From contig CAZGMK010000005.1 of NCBI GenBank assembly GCA_964526835.1, positions 1-64,000 of the forward strand: a DNA stretch of 64,000 nucleotides. The letters are read 5' to 3'. Below the pieces are notes generated by a model that worked only from the letters and a program-made list of their open reading frames with translations, was not told where the DNA came from and did no database searches. Shown in pieces: positions 8,814 through 17,137 of the stretch; position 1 is the first letter of the stretch, and each line of letters starts with the position of its first letter. The translations under genes were made by a program, and so were the position numbers. The stretch comes from DAOSXA01 sp964526835. Its GTDB lineage: Bacteria; Zixibacteria; MSB-5A5; GN15; FEB-12.

Positions 8814-9515
8814 CTACTCCGGTACCGAATCAGCCGGCCAGCCTCTGAATCCGTCATTGATGGCCCGCTCGTAACGATAGCGTTGTAACTCTATCTCGTA
8901 GAAACCCGGTTCGGTCATCCGACGGTCAGGGTTGATCCAATCCTCATTCTCTTTGAACTGCCTGAAATGAGCGGTGTCACGCAGATCGAACAGGAATCTG
9001 CCGATCGTCGTGTCCCGGGGCAAGTCCTCAGGGCGATAGGCCCGCATAGTCCCTTCAGGCTGAACCCAGGGCTCGGGAGGGAGATTTCGAAGCTGGACCA
9101 GCGAATCACCTCGCTTCTGGAAGAGACCATACCATGTCCATTCCTTCTCGAAGCAACCCTCCTCAAACGTAAAGCCCAACCTCCCAGGTTTCTCGCCAAG
9201 GATTCTAACGGTGACCGTGGTGTCGAACTCCACATCCTTGTTAATGGTCATGGTTACTGGCCCCGAGGAGTTAGGCGCGATATCTCCGGTTGATTCAAGT
9301 CGCACTTGTGCTGTGGAGCAGGCATGGGCGGTTAGCGCTTCATTCGCCCTGATTCTAATCTCAGCTCGCCCGGTCTCCGGGTCAAACTCCGCAACTTCCA
9401 TCCATTCGTAGGCGCGAGGCGTGGGTTGGCGGGCTGAGGTTCGCGCCGCCAAGACAATCCCAAGAACTATGATGACGAGTCCAGACAGCATTCGGCCACC
9501 TGTGAATAACCTCAT
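8814..9515 (-). CDS. Exported protein of unknown function
   Basis: A 233-residue protein with a signal peptide (MLSGLVIIVLGIVLAARTSA, about residues 9-28). The rest is predicted beta-rich: residues 40-130 alternate hydrophobic and polar residues (EIRIRANEAL, VTMTINKDVEF, VTVRILGE) with single Cys at the start and middle, and the last 60 residues are charged and aromatic. I recognise no family. A GGGAG ribosome site lies about 9 bases before the ATG at 9515. It is flanked by a dockerin-like secreted protein on the same strand upstream and a terminator downstream, so it may be its own unit. Confidence 0.65.
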   Translation of the reverse strand: MRLFTGGRMLSGLVIIVLGIVLAARTSARQPTPRAYEWMEVAEFDPETGRAEIRIRANEALTAHACSTAQVRLESTGDIAPNSSGPVTMTINKDVEFDTTVTVRILGEKPGRLGFTFEEGCFEKEWTWYGLFQKRGDSLVQLRNLPPEPWVQPEGTMRAYRPEDLPRDTTIGRFLFDLRDTAHFRQFKENEDWINPDRRMTEPGFYEIELQRYRYERAINDGFRGWPADSVPE

Positions 9516-9602
9516 ATTTACACTCCCTCGTTGCGAGTAGCCAATCCTACTCCCCGGTTCAAGTCGCCGACCAGAAACGCCGGCACTAAGAATGTCAGAC
9601 TA

Positions 9603-10397
9603 CTACGGACAGGCCACCGGCGGCGGGCCGCCGGAGAACATGTATGTGACCAGATACACCAGATCGCTAATGTCGTGGTCCGACCAATCACCATTGACAT
9701 CCGTCTCCTCTGGGCAAGGCGGCTGCGGCCCGCCATTGAACATAAATGTGACCAGATAAACCAGATCAGAAATATCAGGAGGGCCCCCGCTGTGATCGGT
9801 ATCACCTCGATTCTGACAGCATGGGTCGACGATTTCAAAACAGTGCGGTCCATTCCACCCTGGAAGAACCTGGTGGACACCATTCTCGCGGTAGCCCCAG
9901 TTCCATCGCCGTCCCGAGGGCGGGTACCACGCCGAATCAAGACAAATGGTCTTTCGATCGTGTATGTCCGGAATAGGGCCAATGGTAATGGTATAGGCAA
10001 CAGTGTCGAAGTCCGGTCCAAAGCCGTATGGGCTGTCAAAAACGACACCACCTGCGCCAGCAGTATCCGACCCGATCCCGTCCGCGTCGATGTGATTGAC
10101 GACGAATACAAGGTCGAAGTCCTCTGCGCCGTACACACCGGTAGTATCCATGAATGTCTGACCCCATTCGGCTCCATCGGGAGAAAACACCTTGAAGGCA
10201 TTATCGATACTCCCGTAGGCATGCTCGCCGTCACTGGAAACGCGAATATGGAACACGACCGTCTGGTTGGTTAACAGCTTTCCGGGTCCATACAGCCCAT
10301 CCGTGTGGTCAAGCGATAGCATCTGCGCAAATACGGCCGTAGAGCAGACTACAACTCCACACAGAGCCACCAACCCCAACTGCATGGTTTTCCTCAT
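9603..10397 (-). CDS. Secreted protein with paired dockerin-like modules
   Basis: A 264-residue exported protein, paralogous to the one at 4102-4875. Signal peptide MRKTMQLGLVALCGVVV ends near VFAQ (residue 25). The ~165-residue middle domain shares SPDGAEW, CLDSAWY and WNGPHCFEI with its paralogue. The C-terminus carries two dockerin-like units (DISDLVYLVTFMF and DISDLVYLVTYMF), each after an Asp/Gly-rich loop and ending GGP-x-P. GGAGGAGAT directly precedes the ATG, a strong ribosome site. Calcium-dependent surface assembly is inferred from the dockerin resemblance only; no cohesin is seen in this window. Confidence 0.75.
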   Translation of the reverse strand: MRKTMQLGLVALCGVVVCSTAVFAQMLSLDHTDGLYGPGKLLTNQTVVFHIRVSSDGEHAYGSIDNAFKVFSPDGAEWGQTFMDTTGVYGAEDFDLVFVVNHIDADGIGSDTAGAGGVVFDSPYGFGPDFDTVAYTITIGPIPDIHDRKTICLDSAWYPPSGRRWNWGYRENGVHQVLPGWNGPHCFEIVDPCCQNRGDTDHSGGPPDISDLVYLVTFMFNGGPQPPCPEETDVNGDWSDHDISDLVYLVTYMFSGGPPPVACP

Positions 10398-10502
10398 ATC
10401 TCCTCCTGCGTATATTTGGGTCCACCTACAAAGTAGGTACTCAAGGTGGTCTGAAAGAGGGATCTTGTCAAGCCCATTCTGCTATGTTGCCCCAAAAACC
10501 CG

Positions 10503-10530
10503 TTGACTTGGCGGTCGATTTTGCTACCTT
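10503..10530 (+). promoter_or_regulatory. Probable promoter of the HNH gene
   Basis: TTGACT at 10503-10508, a 16-bp spacer and TACCTT at 10525-10530 preceded by TGC (extended -10). It would give a leader of roughly 110 bases before the ATG at 10647. The 249-bp gap 10398-10646 separates divergent genes and shows nothing else. Confidence 0.4.
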
Positions 10531-10646
10531 TTCAGGCAATATGCCGCAGTTCGGCACAGCCGGGCCGCGTACAACCTGCGGGTGGTCCCGCCAATGCTGA
10601 TTCTAAATAGTCTCGGGGCGCGCCCACAGGTTAGAGTGAGTGAGTC

Positions 10647-11162
10647 ATGGCCGCCTCAGTGATCAATCGCAATGTGCTGATGCTCAACCAGAACTACGAG
10701 CCGCTGTCGATGTGTTCGGCTCGCAGGGCGATTGTGCTTCTGTTTCAGGGTAAGGTGGAGATGGTCTCGCCCGCCGACGGCCTCAAGATTCGCACTGTCG
10801 ATAAGGCCTTCTCGGTACCGTCGGTGATTCGACTCTGGCAGTATCGCAAGGTGCCATACAAGCGGATCATGCTCACCCGCAAGAATGTCATCAACCGTGA
10901 CGGCCACCGCTGCCAGTATTGCGGGTCGACTCGCGGCACGATGACGGTCGACCATGTGATTCCCCGTACCCTCGGCGGCGGCGATACGTGGGAGAACCTG
11001 GTGTGCGCCTGCCCGCGCTGCAACAATCGAAAGGGCAACAGCACTCCGGAAGAGGCCGGGATGAAGCTGCTCCGACGGCCGTTCCGTCCCTCGCTGATCA
11101 CGTTCCTGCAGAAGAATGTCCAGGTGGCCGACACCTGGAAGCCGTATCTGTTCATGCAATAA
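10647..11162 (+). CDS. HNH endonuclease family protein
   Basis: A 171-residue protein of the common stand-alone HNH family. The N-terminal region (VLMLNQNYEPLSMCSARRA) and RLWQYRKVPYKRIMLTRKN are characteristic of this family. The HNH core is at about 90-137: CQYCG, then VDHVIPRTLGGGDTWENLV with the catalytic DH, then CPRCNNRKGN, giving two CxxC zinc ligands. It presumably cleaves or nicks DNA; the biological role of this housekeeping-like family is not settled. It stands alone between divergent and unrelated genes. Confidence 0.85.
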   Translation: MAASVINRNVLMLNQNYEPLSMCSARRAIVLLFQGKVEMVSPADGLKIRTVDKAFSVPSVIRLWQYRKVPYKRIMLTRKNVINRDGHRCQYCGSTRGTMTVDHVIPRTLGGGDTWENLVCACPRCNNRKGNSTPEEAGMKLLRRPFRPSLITFLQKNVQVADTWKPYLFMQ

Positions 11163-11423
11163 GCCGGCGATGGTGTGGAAGCGGGCCCGGTGCCCCAATT
11201 GCCTTGCCGCATCCTCAGGGGATTGAGGCACAGTATACAATGCCATACTGTTCAATATACTGATTCCCAGGGTGCCACGCCCCATCAGACCGGACCCGTG
11301 GAACGCGCTTGCAAGGGCGGCCAGGCCCAAATGTAACAATCAGGGCGCCAATAGGTTATGTGGCCAACGGCCGGTCGGGTACGGGCTGCCGCGAAAAAAG
11401 TTCGACTGCTCCCCAAAAAGGCC
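11163..11423. other. Intergenic segment without a recognised gene
   Basis: The gap before the polyamine operon contains a 7-bp inverted repeat, CAGTATA near 11230 facing TATACTG near 11255, with an 18-base middle. No tRNA or small gene is recognised. The promoter and operators of the next gene begin at 11424. Confidence 0.3.
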
Positions 11424-11451
11424 TTGACAAAAGCTGTTTCCCCGGTATTTT
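11424..11451 (+). promoter_or_regulatory. Promoter of the polyamine operon
   Basis: TTGACA at 11424-11429 is a perfect -35; TATTTT at 11446-11451 follows after 16 bp. Transcription would start near 11459, immediately at the first operator-like repeat. Confidence 0.6.
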
Positions 11452-11458
11452 AGGCCGA

Positions 11459-11491
11459 CTTTACTAAACATCGTGTACAAGTTTACTAAAC
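11459..11491 (+). promoter_or_regulatory. Twin palindromic operator-like sites
   Basis: GTTTACTAAAC at 11481-11491 is a perfect palindrome around a central C. A second copy, CTTTACTAAAC at 11459-11469, differs at the first base only. Their starts are 22 bp apart, about two DNA turns, so two dimers could bind on one face. They cover the expected transcription start, as expected for an autorepressing XRE regulator. Confidence 0.6.
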
Positions 11492-11503
11492 TTGACACGA
11501 GAG

Positions 11504-12058
11504 ATGAGGCAAGAGTTGAAACTGGTTATCGGGCAGAAGATTAGGTCTCTCAGGCTGGCTTCGGAGCTGACCCAGGAGGAATTGGCTGTCAGGTCGGGAG
11601 TCAGCAAGGGCTTTATCAGCCAGCTTGAGAATGATCAGACTTCGGTCCAGATCGACACGCTGTCGGATATTCTGGAGGCGCTCGGCCAGAGTCTGGGCGG
11701 GTTCTTCACCGACGCGGTCCCCGAGAAGCCTGTCTATAAGCCGGCCGAACGGGTGTCGATCGACAATACCGGAGCATCCTCGTTCGAGATACTGATTCCG
11801 GGTTCAACCAATAACCTGATGGACCCGGCGATGGTCACCCTGGACCCGGGGCAGAGCCTGGCGAAGCGCGGGCCTCACTCGGGTGAGCAGTTCGGGTACG
11901 TGTTGAAAGGTATGGTTACCCTGCGTCTGGGCAAACATGTCTACAAAGTGCGCCGAAAGGGGTGCTTTTATTTCGAGTCCAACCAGGAATACCAGATTCT
12001 GAATGATAACAGCAATCCGGCCATTTTCCTCTGGGTGCTGTCGCCGCCGCAGATGTGA
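11504..12058 (+). CDS. XRE-family regulator with C-terminal cupin domain
   Basis: A 184-residue regulator. Residues 8-65 form a classic XRE helix-turn-helix (GQKIRSLRLASELTQEELA, then SGVSKGFISQLEN). Residues 100-182 form a small cupin (PHSGEQFGYVLKGMVTLRL). This HTH-cupin layout is that of PuuR-type sensors, in which the cupin binds a small effector. It heads an operon with speD, a PLP decarboxylase and speE, so polyamine-responsive control is a reasonable inference. ATG 11504 is preferred; a TTG at 11492 would start directly after the operator palindrome. Two palindromes just upstream suggest autoregulation. Confidence 0.85.
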   Translation: MRQELKLVIGQKIRSLRLASELTQEELAVRSGVSKGFISQLENDQTSVQIDTLSDILEALGQSLGGFFTDAVPEKPVYKPAERVSIDNTGASSFEILIPGSTNNLMDPAMVTLDPGQSLAKRGPHSGEQFGYVLKGMVTLRLGKHVYKVRRKGCFYFESNQEYQILNDNSNPAIFLWVLSPPQM

Positions 12059-12108
12059 ATGGAACGGGAGAGTCTTGAAGCCCTCGTAACGGACAGGAGG
12101 GACTTGCG

Positions 12109-12519
12109 ATGAAGATATTGGGTCGTCACCTGATAGTGGAAATGGCTGACTGTGACTGCAATATCCTGAATGACCAGGAGTCATTGCAGCGACACATGGA
12201 AGAAGCGGTGCGTCGCTCCGGCGCGACTATTGTTAAGAGCGTGTTCCATCGCTACAATCCGCAGGGTGTTTCGGGCGTAGTGGTGATCGCCGAGTCACAT
12301 ATATCCATTCACACGTGGCCGGAGTATGGCTACGCGGCGGTGGATTTCTTCACCTGCGGCGACAGTGTCGACCCGTACCGGGCCCATGAATACCTGTCCG
12401 CAGCGATCGGGGCACGCAAGTCGGTGGTGCAGGAGGCCAAGCGGGGGATCCCGTCGGCTTTCGATGAGAAGATCGACCATAAGCCGCTGGATGCGGCCCG
12501 GTCGGCGGCCAAGAGTTAA
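12109..12519 (+). CDS. speD: S-adenosylmethionine decarboxylase proenzyme
   Basis: This 136-residue protein is a prokaryotic class 1b AdoMet decarboxylase, which makes the aminopropyl donor for spermidine. It matures by self-cleavage between Glu62 and Ser63 in the AESHISIHTWPE motif, leaving a pyruvoyl group on Ser63; His68 and Cys83 (FFTCG) complete the usual catalytic set. Length and cleavage position match the Thermotoga-type enzyme. GGACAGGAGGG precedes the ATG. It is the second gene of the polyamine operon, 50 bases after the regulator and 18 bases before the decarboxylase. Confidence 0.95.
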   Translation: MKILGRHLIVEMADCDCNILNDQESLQRHMEEAVRRSGATIVKSVFHRYNPQGVSGVVVIAESHISIHTWPEYGYAAVDFFTCGDSVDPYRAHEYLSAAIGARKSVVQEAKRGIPSAFDEKIDHKPLDAARSAAKS

Positions 12520-12537
12520 GGACAGGGAGGCATCGTC

Positions 12538-13707
12538 ATGACTCATTCGGTCAGCCTGACGTCGCTTGAGCAGACCACGGTAGGACGCGGTGTCAACCCC
12601 GCCGCCCTGCGTGAACTGTTCGCGGATCTGTCGCTGCAGACACCGGTTATGCTGCTGTCGCGGGGGGAGATAGCCGGCAACTATCGGGCCCTGAGCGCCG
12701 CCCTGCCAAGAGTGGGCCTGCACTATGCAGTCAAGCCGAATAACCATCCTGTTGTGCTTGATCAGGTGCGGCGGGAAGGCGGCAGCTTCGATGTTTGCTC
12801 CGCCGGGGAGATTGAGGTGGTCCGGCCAACCGGAATTCGCCCGGAGGAACTCATCCACTCGCATCCCATCAAGTCGACGCCGGAGTTCGATTTCGCGGTG
12901 TCGGCGGGGATCGAAACTTTTGTCGTCGATAATGTCGAAGAAGTCCGCAAATTCGCTCGCTACACCGACAAGAAACTCAAGGTCCTGATACGGTTTCGCA
13001 TCAACACGAACACCCAGGCGGTGGTCAATCTCCAGTACAAATTCGGCTGCCTGCCCGAGCAGGTTCTGCCGCTGGCCCGGGCGATCCGCGAGACCGGCCA
13101 TGACTTCTACGGCCTGTGTTTCCATGTTGGTTCGCAGTGTGTGCTGTCGGATAACCATGTTACGGCCATTGAGACCGCCCACGAGCTGTTCCACGCCCTC
13201 GACGTCGAGGGTTTCTTCCCCCGACTTCTTGACATCGGCGGCGGTTTCCCGGTGCACTATGCCGAGCCGGTGCCGGAGATTGATGAGTTCTGCCGGCCGA
13301 TCAGCCGGGCCCTTGATGATCATATCCGGCCCGATATCAGAATCGTCGCCGAGCCGGGCCGGTTCGTCTCGGCCACCCCGGCTACGCTGGTGACCACTGT
13401 TGTCGGCAAGGCAGTCCGTGACGGGAAGATCTGGTATTATCTCGACGATGGCCTGTACTCGACATTCAGCGGTATTGTCTTCGATCACTGTCAGTACCCG
13501 GTAGTGACCCTTCGCGAGGGCCAGGAAAAGCTGTCGGTTTTGGCCGGGCCGACTTGCGATTCGTTCGATGTTATGTATGATGGCCTGATGATACCGGAGC
13601 ACCAGGTTGGCGATCGCATTGTCTTTCTGGCCACCGGGGCTTACTGTGCCGTGTCCGGTTCGAACTTCAACGCCTTACGCCGACCGGAATATGTCGTGGT
13701 AGACTGA
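12538..13707 (+). CDS. Fold-type III PLP amino-acid decarboxylase (ornithine/lysine type)
   Basis: A 389-residue alanine-racemase-fold decarboxylase that would supply the diamine (putrescine or cadaverine). YAVKPN carries the PLP lysine (K66); HVGSQ (196-200), GGGFP (234-238) and EPGR (272-275) hold the cofactor; GPTCDSFD has the catalytic Cys340 donated across the dimer. The length fits bacterial ornithine/lysine decarboxylase of the eukaryotic-like group rather than diaminopimelate decarboxylase. Ornithine is the likely substrate because speD and speE flank it, but lysine or a mixed specificity cannot be excluded by reading. GGACAGGGAGG lies ahead of the ATG. Confidence 0.88.
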   Translation: MTHSVSLTSLEQTTVGRGVNPAALRELFADLSLQTPVMLLSRGEIAGNYRALSAALPRVGLHYAVKPNNHPVVLDQVRREGGSFDVCSAGEIEVVRPTGIRPEELIHSHPIKSTPEFDFAVSAGIETFVVDNVEEVRKFARYTDKKLKVLIRFRINTNTQAVVNLQYKFGCLPEQVLPLARAIRETGHDFYGLCFHVGSQCVLSDNHVTAIETAHELFHALDVEGFFPRLLDIGGGFPVHYAEPVPEIDEFCRPISRALDDHIRPDIRIVAEPGRFVSATPATLVTTVVGKAVRDGKIWYYLDDGLYSTFSGIVFDHCQYPVVTLREGQEKLSVLAGPTCDSFDVMYDGLMIPEHQVGDRIVFLATGAYCAVSGSNFNALRRPEYVVVD

Positions 13708-13720
13708 CAGGAGGCTCATC

Positions 13721-14626
13721 ATGAGCGGCGACCGCAAGGACATTCACGAGACTTACATTTCCGAAGACACCTCGATGAGCGATTTGTGGAATGTCTGGTA
13801 CAGCGAATTGCATGACGGCCTATCGGGTCTGACGATCAAGGTCGATCGGATAGTCGAGTCGATCAAATCGCGGTACCAGCGCATTGACGTGCTCGAGACC
13901 AGGGACTTCGGCAAAATGCTGGTCCTGTACGGTTCGCTGATGGTCTGCGAGAAGGACAACAACGCCTACAATGAAATGCTGGCCCACGTGCCGCTTTTTT
14001 CACACCCCTCACCGAAGCGGGTCCTGATTATCGGCGGCGGTGACTGCGGCTGTCTGTCAGAAGCCCTTGAACACCCTGAAGTCAAATCGGTTACGATGTG
14101 CGAGTTGGATGAAGCCGTGGTGGAGGTCTCCCGACGACACTTCCCTCACCTGACTCGGGGCCTGGACGATCCTCGCGCGAAAGTGGTTTTCCAGGACGGC
14201 AAGAAGTTCATCGAGGAGACCGACGAGAAGTTCGATGTCATCCTGATGGATCTCTCGGACCCGGTGGGGCCGGCCGCCGACTTGTTTCAGAAGTCATTTC
14301 ACGCCAAAGTGAAGGACCGCCTCGCGGATGGAGGCATCCTCGTTCCCCAGACCGAGTCGCCCTATTATAATGAGCGAACCGTCCGCGCCCTTTTCAAGAA
14401 TCTTGGCGAGCTATTCCCGATATGCAGGATGTACACCTGCTTCATGCCGATCTATCCTTCGGCTTACTGGTCGTTCGCGTTCTGTAGCCTGAAGCATGAT
14501 CCCGTGGAGGATTTCGACCGGGATCGCTGGGAGAGGTTGGGATTGAAGACCGGCTACTACAACGATGAGATTCATCGGGGGTGTTTCGCGCTTCCGCAGT
14601 TCGTCCGTGACATGCTGGCATCCTGA
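13721..14626 (+). CDS. speE: Spermidine synthase-like aminopropyltransferase
   Basis: A 301-residue aminopropyltransferase with an N-terminal beta-hairpin domain and a Rossmann methyltransferase-like fold. LIIGGGDCG (about 102-110) is the dcSAM-binding loop, CELDEAVVEV holds the acidic ribose ligand, and DLSDPVGPA (186-194) contains the catalytic Asp; ESPYYN follows. The loop reads GGGDCGC where most homologues have GGGDGG, and DLSDP replaces DSSDP, so substrate size preference may differ. GACAGGAGGCTC precedes the ATG. As the last operon gene it completes a diamine plus dcSAM route to spermidine or a related triamine. A terminator follows. Confidence 0.88.
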   Translation: MSGDRKDIHETYISEDTSMSDLWNVWYSELHDGLSGLTIKVDRIVESIKSRYQRIDVLETRDFGKMLVLYGSLMVCEKDNNAYNEMLAHVPLFSHPSPKRVLIIGGGDCGCLSEALEHPEVKSVTMCELDEAVVEVSRRHFPHLTRGLDDPRAKVVFQDGKKFIEETDEKFDVILMDLSDPVGPAADLFQKSFHAKVKDRLADGGILVPQTESPYYNERTVRALFKNLGELFPICRMYTCFMPIYPSAYWSFAFCSLKHDPVEDFDRDRWERLGLKTGYYNDEIHRGCFALPQFVRDMLAS

Positions 14627-14659
14627 CCAAACACCGAAATCGATTCGACTGATAACAGA

Positions 14660-14690
14660 GGCCCGCCGGAGAAACTCCGACGGGCCCTTT
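14660..14690. terminator. Terminator between the speE and OMP genes
   Basis: GGCCCGCCGGAG (14660-14671) pairs with CTCCGACGGGCC (14675-14686) with one mismatch around a 3-base loop, followed by CTTTCT on the plus strand. It separates convergent genes and may act in both directions. Confidence 0.65.
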
Positions 14691-14752
14691 CTGGTACAGT
14701 GTCGCGGCCCGAAGAACGTTGCCGCTCGCGGACCGAATTCGCATCCTTGCGG

Positions 14753-15922
14753 TTACATCATTTCGTACACGGCGGAGATGCGGAAGTTCATGTTGTTGGC
14801 GGCGCCGCTGATGAAGTTGAGGCCGTCAAGAAACATCTTCGGATCGGTGTGCACGTCGACGTGCAGGCGATTCCAGTGAAACCCGAAGCCGAGGTAGGTG
14901 TCGTTTTCCGGATAACCCTGCGTGTCCTTGGACGCGCCCGACTCGCGAGCGTAATTCCGCCAGTAAGTGGTGGCGCCGAAACGGATATCCATCCACCTGA
15001 AGACATCTGCGTCCAGGCCCATCTTGATGTAGGGGAGAGTGAACGTGGCTTCATCTATCTCGTAGGCATCGCCGGAGGCCGGGTCGACCTCGTTATTGAC
15101 GACGTCATACATGATGCCGAAATCGAGCACCGCGAGGACATTTGTCGCCGGCACATATTCCATGCCTACGCCGACATCGAACGTCACGACATTGTTCTTA
15201 TTCGCGCCGATCAGTCTGGCGGTATCGTTCACCACGGCGCTGGTGTCGTGTTCGTACTTGCCGTAGCGGAACTCGGCGTGCGGGATGAGAGTCACCAGAC
15301 TGCTGATCGGCTTGAAATACCGGCCGCGAGCAAAGAAAGCCATATTGCCGGAGGGGCTCGTAATGTCATACTGTGAGCTGTCCGCGGCGATGGTGCCCTT
15401 CTCCGACCAGCCAAGTAACTCAAGCCCGGCGGCCAGGTCGAACTTGTCTCCTTTGGGTGTCAGGCCGAGGTCAAGTCGCAGGATGTGCATGCTCTGCTCA
15501 TCCTTGTCATCCGGCTTCTCATCCTTGTCGGTCGCCTGGCGATAACCCAGGTGGAAGCCGAACTTGTGCTCTCCCATCATGCGGCCGTAGAGCAGATCGA
15601 TCCGCCTGTTCTGCCCGAACGGCGCATTGACCGGCAGGTACTGGTGGTTTTCAGCAGTATTGTTGTGCAGGTAGGTTCCGAGGACGCAATTCCTGTCCTT
15701 GCTCGGCTTCCAGTGGATACCGAGTTGAGTCATGTCGTTGGGCTGGAATTCACCGATGGCCAGATTGGGATAATCCAGCAGGCGCGACGGGAAGAGGCTG
15801 ATGTTGGCCTCATCCAAAAGGATCATGTTGTTGTCGCCCATGGTCAGAACACGGGTTTCGGTGGCCGCCGCCGAAACGGCCATAAATGCTACCAGGGCCA
15901 GAACAGTGAACGTTTGTTTCAT
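14753..15922 (-). CDS. Outer-membrane beta-barrel protein
   Basis: A 389-residue exported protein with a signal peptide (FTVLALVAFMAVSAAA, residues 4-20). The mature start, TRVLTMGDNNMILLDEANI, followed by LFPSRLLDYPNLA, is a motif I associate with FCB-group barrel proteins of unknown substrate. The rest alternates amphipathic strands with turns rich in Asp/Lys/Gly, ending in NMNFRISAVYEMM. It is best described as a porin-like barrel; transport specificity is unknown. An AAGGGAAAG ribosome site precedes ATG 15922. It is convergent with the polyamine operon, separated by a terminator. Confidence 0.65.
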   Translation of the reverse strand: MKQTFTVLALVAFMAVSAAATETRVLTMGDNNMILLDEANISLFPSRLLDYPNLAIGEFQPNDMTQLGIHWKPSKDRNCVLGTYLHNNTAENHQYLPVNAPFGQNRRIDLLYGRMMGEHKFGFHLGYRQATDKDEKPDDKDEQSMHILRLDLGLTPKGDKFDLAAGLELLGWSEKGTIAADSSQYDITSPSGNMAFFARGRYFKPISSLVTLIPHAEFRYGKYEHDTSAVVNDTARLIGANKNNVVTFDVGVGMEYVPATNVLAVLDFGIMYDVVNNEVDPASGDAYEIDEATFTLPYIKMGLDADVFRWMDIRFGATTYWRNYARESGASKDTQGYPENDTYLGFGFHWNRLHVDVHTDPKMFLDGLNFISGAANNMNFRISAVYEMM

Positions 15923-15955
15923 CGCTTTCCCTTTCGATTATGGTTCGAAGTTTGG

Positions 15956-16129
15956 TTACCTGTTCCCAATCATCACCGAGTATGCATTACACACACCGAC
16001 ACGAAGCTGCCGCCGGTCTTCACTGCCACCGGCAGCAGTTTCTCTGTCTGTTAGCATCAGAACGTAGGTTTGCGGCAAGAACACCACAACAAAAAACAGC
16101 ACGATTGCCATGATCCTATTGACGGCCAT
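15956..16129 (-). CDS. Possible small hydrophobic exported protein (57 aa)
   Basis: A 57-codon open frame lies in the 354-bp gap between mazG and the outer-membrane protein, on the same strand as both. It starts ATG GCC GTC AAT and encodes a basic start, a hydrophobic stretch (IMAIVLFFVVVFLP, residues 6-19) and a polar tail, like a small membrane or signal-bearing protein. Only a weak GAAG lies upstream, and it also overlaps an imperfect hairpin near 16005-16036, so it may be chance. The remainder of the gap shows nothing else. Confidence 0.28.
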   Translation of the reverse strand: MAVNRIMAIVLFFVVVFLPQTYVLMLTDRETAAGGSEDRRQLRVGVCNAYSVMIGNR

Positions 16130-16276
16130 CGGCGTCTTCAGGTTGCAGGGAAAGTGGGGTAGGGCTTACTGGCCAGAGCCTGTTGATAGAGTCCTTTGCG
16201 AATGATCCTTTAGCGCCTCCAATTCTGGTCGGGCGACGCAAGACTGTGGGCCGGCCGAGGTTCACCAACAAGCCGT

Positions 16277-17077
16277 TCAGTCGTCGCCCTTGATGTTCTG
16301 CCAGACGGCTTCCAGGTCATCCAGAGGCAACTCGTGAAGGTTGTGTCCTCGGCGACGGACTTCCTCCTCCATGCGGCCAAAGCGCCTTCGGAATTTCTGC
16401 AGCGCCCTCTTCAGCGCCGTCTCCGGTTCGATTCCCAGCTTCCGCGACAGTGAAGCAGTCGCGAACAGGAGGTCGCCGATCTCATCGGCCAGTCGGTCCC
16501 GGTTGTTGTCTTCAAGGGCCTGGCGAATCTCTGCGATCTCCTCGTCAAGCTTGGCGATCACGTCCGCCGCCCGGTTCCAGTCGAAGCCCACTCCGGCGGC
16601 CTTCTCGCCGATCCGAAAGGCCATGGTCAGCGCCGGCATCGACGAGGGCAGCCCACCGAGCAGCTCCTTTTTCTCGCCTGATTCGATCTTTCGCTGCTCC
16701 CAGCGATCCCGTACCTGCTGTGGGTCGAGTTCCTCGGGCGCGCCGAAGACATGGGGGTGACGACGAATCAGCTTGTCCGAGATCGCGTCGGCGACATCAT
16801 CGGCGTTGAACTCGCCGCGTTCATCAGCTATCTGGGCGTGGAATACGATCTGACAGAGCAGGTCGCCGAGCTCTTCCTTCAGTTGCTTTGCACCGCCGTC
16901 TTCGATGGCCTCAACGACTTCGTACGTTTCCTCAATCAGGTAGGGAAGCAGACTCTGGTGGGTCTGCTTGCGGTCCCAGGCGCACCCGCCGGGCGCGCGC
17001 AAGGCCGCCATAACAATCTTCAGGCCCTCCCAGGACGGCAGGTCTTCTTCCGGCAAACGAGCTTTCGGTTCAGTCAT
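16277..17077 (-). CDS. mazG: Nucleoside triphosphate pyrophosphohydrolase MazG
   Basis: A 266-residue full-length MazG, close to the ~263 residues of the E. coli protein. It hydrolyses nucleoside triphosphates to monophosphate and pyrophosphate, cleaning the nucleotide pool. The N-terminal domain has the metal-binding EETYEVVEAI and KEELGDLLCQ helices (about 50-75). The second, C-terminal MazG domain has EEIAEIRQAL and ADEIGDLLF (about 185-215). The ATG at 17077 is 8 bases after a good -10, with no Shine-Dalgarno, so the message may be leaderless. It is divergent from valS. Confidence 0.92.
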   Translation of the reverse strand: MTEPKARLPEEDLPSWEGLKIVMAALRAPGGCAWDRKQTHQSLLPYLIEETYEVVEAIEDGGAKQLKEELGDLLCQIVFHAQIADERGEFNADDVADAISDKLIRRHPHVFGAPEELDPQQVRDRWEQRKIESGEKKELLGGLPSSMPALTMAFRIGEKAAGVGFDWNRAADVIAKLDEEIAEIRQALEDNNRDRLADEIGDLLFATASLSRKLGIEPETALKRALQKFRRRFGRMEEEVRRRGHNLHELPLDDLEAVWQNIKGDD

Positions 17078-17085
17078 AATTGACG

Positions 17086-17114
17086 ATAATACGCTCTAAG
17101 GCCGACGATGCCAA
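17086..17114 (-). promoter_or_regulatory. Promoter of mazG, predicted leaderless
   Basis: On the minus strand TTGGCA (17114-17109), a 17-bp spacer and TATTAT (17091-17086) are close to consensus. The -10 ends 8 bases before the ATG at 17077, placing the transcription start on or next to the start codon. Confidence 0.6.
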
Positions 17115-17137
17115 TCGCTTTATAAGAATCCGGCCGC

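Noticed and set aside
9550..9575. T-loop-like GGTTCAAGTC suggesting a tRNA
   Set aside because: No acceptor or anticodon stems can be folded around it.
12295..13602. 435-residue minus-strand frame opposite the decarboxylase
   Set aside because: Antisense shadow; the plus strand has full catalytic motifs and ribosome sites.
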